Shown here: piece after piece, positions 18,681 through 20,460 of the stretch
Layout of the letters: every line of letters starts with the position of its first letter
Numbering within the stretch: the stretch's first letter is position 1
Assembly (NCBI GenBank): GCA_002245135.1
Contig: NGBS01001265.1
Span: 1 to 20,460, forward strand
Reading direction: 5' to 3'
DNA: 20,460 bases
DNA from: Proteromonas lacertae
Lineage: Eukaryota; Sar; Bigyra; Opalinata; Proteromonadidae
Position numbers and translations under genes: made by a program
Notes under the pieces: model-generated
Database searches by the model: none
What the model was told of the DNA's origin: nothing
The model's input: only the letters and a program-made list of their open reading frames with translations

Positions 18681-20229
18681 TTAAAATTGTGCCCATGAAC
18701 TACAAGCAGTTTTCACTAAACCAATAGCTATTTCATATTTTTGTTTATTATCTGCATTCACCCACTCTTGAGGAAGTGAGTGACCTAACTTCTCTCTGTT
18801 ATAATCAAAGTTAATGAAATCTCTACTATTTTGTGATGCTATTTCATTCAGTTCTCTATATTTATCTTCATTAATCCATGTATGCGGTTCTTTATCTATA
18901 TCTATAGCACTATTCACCAGTTCTTGATTTTTTGGATCTAATGCCCATCTATAAAATTTTGATCTTTCTAATATCTCTTGATCATCCATATATCTTTGTG
19001 CCTTTTGATTATTCAATGCAATATATTCTTTACTTTTTCAGCTCGATTCGGATCAAAATTATATGGATCTGAATATTGATTGATTTACTTACTCATCAAC
19101 TAATTCATTTGCAAATACTCCTGCTGTAATAATAGTTTGTTATAATTATTCTATTGCATCTTTATCATTACCTGTTAATTTATCCCAAGTTGAGGTCAAC
19201 CAATCTTGTCTATAATTTTTATAGGCTGCTAATTGAGGATTCTTTTCTATAATCTCTTGTAATGATTATAATTTTGTAATTTAGGAAATTTTTGTAACAA
19301 AGGATCTGTAACTCTATTCATTCCATTATCATATGCCTGAACATCTGCTTCTGTAACATATTCAGGCCAATTCAAAAGATAGCTTCTTGGATTAGATGTA
19401 TCTAATTCTGCTAATGGGAATGTTCCTCTTAAATGTCCTTTTTTATGTTCACGATCTAGCATATCATAAAAATTAATATGATAATTGTTAGGCAACATTG
19501 AAGCATAATTATTAGTTAATGCATATTGAACTTCTTTTCGAGCTTGTCTATTCAAACCTGGACTAAATAATTTATCATAATTCCAATTAAAATCATATCC
19601 TACAGTTTCTTTTGTATATATGGTTGAATATTCTGGTATTTGACTTGGCTGTAATTGTGATGTTCCATTATAAGCAGCACTAGCAGCATCATACATTTGT
19701 TGTCTTGGATTAGTAATAATGACATGCTCATTAGGACCAACACTTTGACCCACTCTTAATGGTATAATACCACTATTACCACCTAATTTCTTAGTAGCCA
19801 AGAGATGCCTCCGTGGGATACTCTCTAATTTTAGTTTATTTCTTCTGTGATGTTTCTTATGTTTGAAATGAACATGTTTCTTCTACCTGAACCTGTCTTT
19901 GGATATCCATCTAAAGACATACCAAATAAACCATAATTTACTTTAGGCCATAAATGATATTCACTACCCATACCATTAATTAAATTACACACATCTGATC
20001 GTGCTTCTGGAACACTACGACCACATTGATATTTGAAATAATGTAAGTAATCTGCCAATTGATCTATTGTTCCACCATAGCTGGAATACTTTGATATAAT
20101 ATCTAATGGCAATCCTACATTTTTACATACATTTTCTAAATCTTGTTTTGTATTATTCATAACCATTTGCTTAACTGATTCATAATCATATTGATTAATC
20201 AAAATGTTGTAATTTTTCCATAATAGCAT
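18681..20229 (-). pseudogene. Polinton-associated long coding region, unknown protein(s) (fossil, broken)
   Basis: Three substantial frames on the - strand (19831-20229, 19247-19801, 18681-19016) follow one another upstream of the protease. They carry Asn/Tyr/Gln-rich sequence with no family I recognise (for example YGLFGMSLDGYPKTGSGRRN, MATKKLGGNSGIIPLRVGQ, KFYRWALDPKNQELVNSA). The direction and spacing suggest virion-type genes transcribed toward the protease. Whether they were one gene or several cannot be decided. A few interruptions are present. Confidence 0.45.
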
Positions 20230-20239
20230 CTACATTATA

Positions 20240-20240
<1 letters not shown>

Positions 20241-20290
<50 letters not shown>
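20241..20290. repeat. GTT trinucleotide microsatellite, about 16 units
   Basis: Fifty bases of uninterrupted GTT repeat; on the - strand this is an AAC/ACA/CAA tract, coding Asn, Thr or Gln depending on frame. It lies at the upstream side of the - strand Polinton coding region, so it probably encodes a homopolymer linker. Confidence 0.9.
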
Positions 20291-20291
<1 letters not shown>

Positions 20292-20460
20292 ATTGTGTTG
20301 GTGTTGTTTTTGCAATGTTGGCTGGGCTGCTGCCGACGTGGCGGCAGCAGCACCTGCCATCATTCCGGCGTAACTTGCAGCATTTGAACTTTGATTATTA
20401 TAACCTGCCCAGTTGCAGGTATTGAAGTTGTATTATTAGAACTAGTTGTAGTACTATTAG
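20291..20460 (-). other. Low-complexity Ala/Asn/Gln-rich coding sequence, runs off the window
   Basis: The - strand is open with a segment SNAASYAGMMAG, then an Ala run and QPTLQKQHQH leading into the GTT-encoded homopolymer. A local GC-rich island (about 20318-20370) contrasts with the AT-rich surroundings because of GCN and GGN codons. It probably belongs to the same fossil coding region as 18681-20229; the start lies outside the window. Confidence 0.4.

Larger units (their letters stand above)
13567..20460. mobile_element. Polinton/Maverick-like element, partial, fossil
   Basis: The pairing of a retroviral-type integrase (15058-16333) with an adenovirus-type cysteine protease (17168-18631) is the hallmark of Polintons. 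The other ORFs match no host family I know. The first clear gene ends at 14101; the exact left end was not found and no terminal inverted repeat is recognised here. The right end lies outside the window. DNA polymerase B, packaging ATPase and clear capsid genes are not visible and, if present, lie to the right. Several ORFs are still long, so the insertion is probably fairly young, but the element looks broken, with roughly half a dozen interruptions in the visible part. Gene directions alternate: two - strand ORFs, then integrase and an unknown ORF on +, then protease and a long region on -. Confidence 0.75.

Noticed and set aside
1-20460. CRISPR array or bacterial operon structure
   Set aside because: No spaced identical repeats of suitable size, and the genes have spliceosomal introns; the DNA is eukaryotic.

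Overview
The window is very AT-rich eukaryotic DNA from a protist I cannot name. The host genes carry very short GT-AG introns (mostly 27 to 45 nt), use the standard code with TAA and TAG stops, and appear to include U12-type (minor spliceosome) introns. Poly-Asn-prone tails and a GTT trinucleotide run are also present. Amoebozoa is possible but unproven.

Layout. (1) 1-1730, + strand: the 3' part of a gene with an SMP-like lipid-transfer domain of TEX2/Nvj2 type; its 5' exons are unresolved. (2) 1791-2692, - strand: two tandem paralogous small membrane-protein genes, the second interrupted. (3) 2760-4977, + strand: an intron-rich DUF726/TMCO4-type alpha/beta-hydrolase gene. (4) 5050-9958, - strand: a long secreted repeat protein with terminal EGF-like modules, disrupted in this sequence. 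(5) 10091-11938, - strand: a second DUF726 gene. The 3' halves of the two DUF726 genes form a 935-bp inverted repeat (4063-4997 and 10071-11005) that brackets the EGF gene. (6) 11939-12927: gene-poor. (7) 12928-13566: a foldback element with two 282-bp arms and a 5-bp target duplication. (8) About 13.6 kb to the end: part of a Polinton-like (Maverick) element, treated as a fossil. It has a retroviral-type integrase, an adenovirus-type cysteine protease with a long membrane/Ala-rich N-terminal region, several unknown ORFs and unusual intergenic palindromes. Its right end lies outside the window and no DNA polymerase B is visible here.

How the parts relate. The host genes do not form an obvious pathway. 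The left half looks like an accessory neighbourhood shaped by duplication, inversion and gene conversion; the right half is mobile DNA. The best-supported unusual observations are the DUF726 inverted pair (one divergent patch inside near-identical flanks, and intron loss or gain between copies), the two U12-like introns of 27 and 44 nt, and the foldback element with TG...CA ends and a doubled GC-rich terminal motif.
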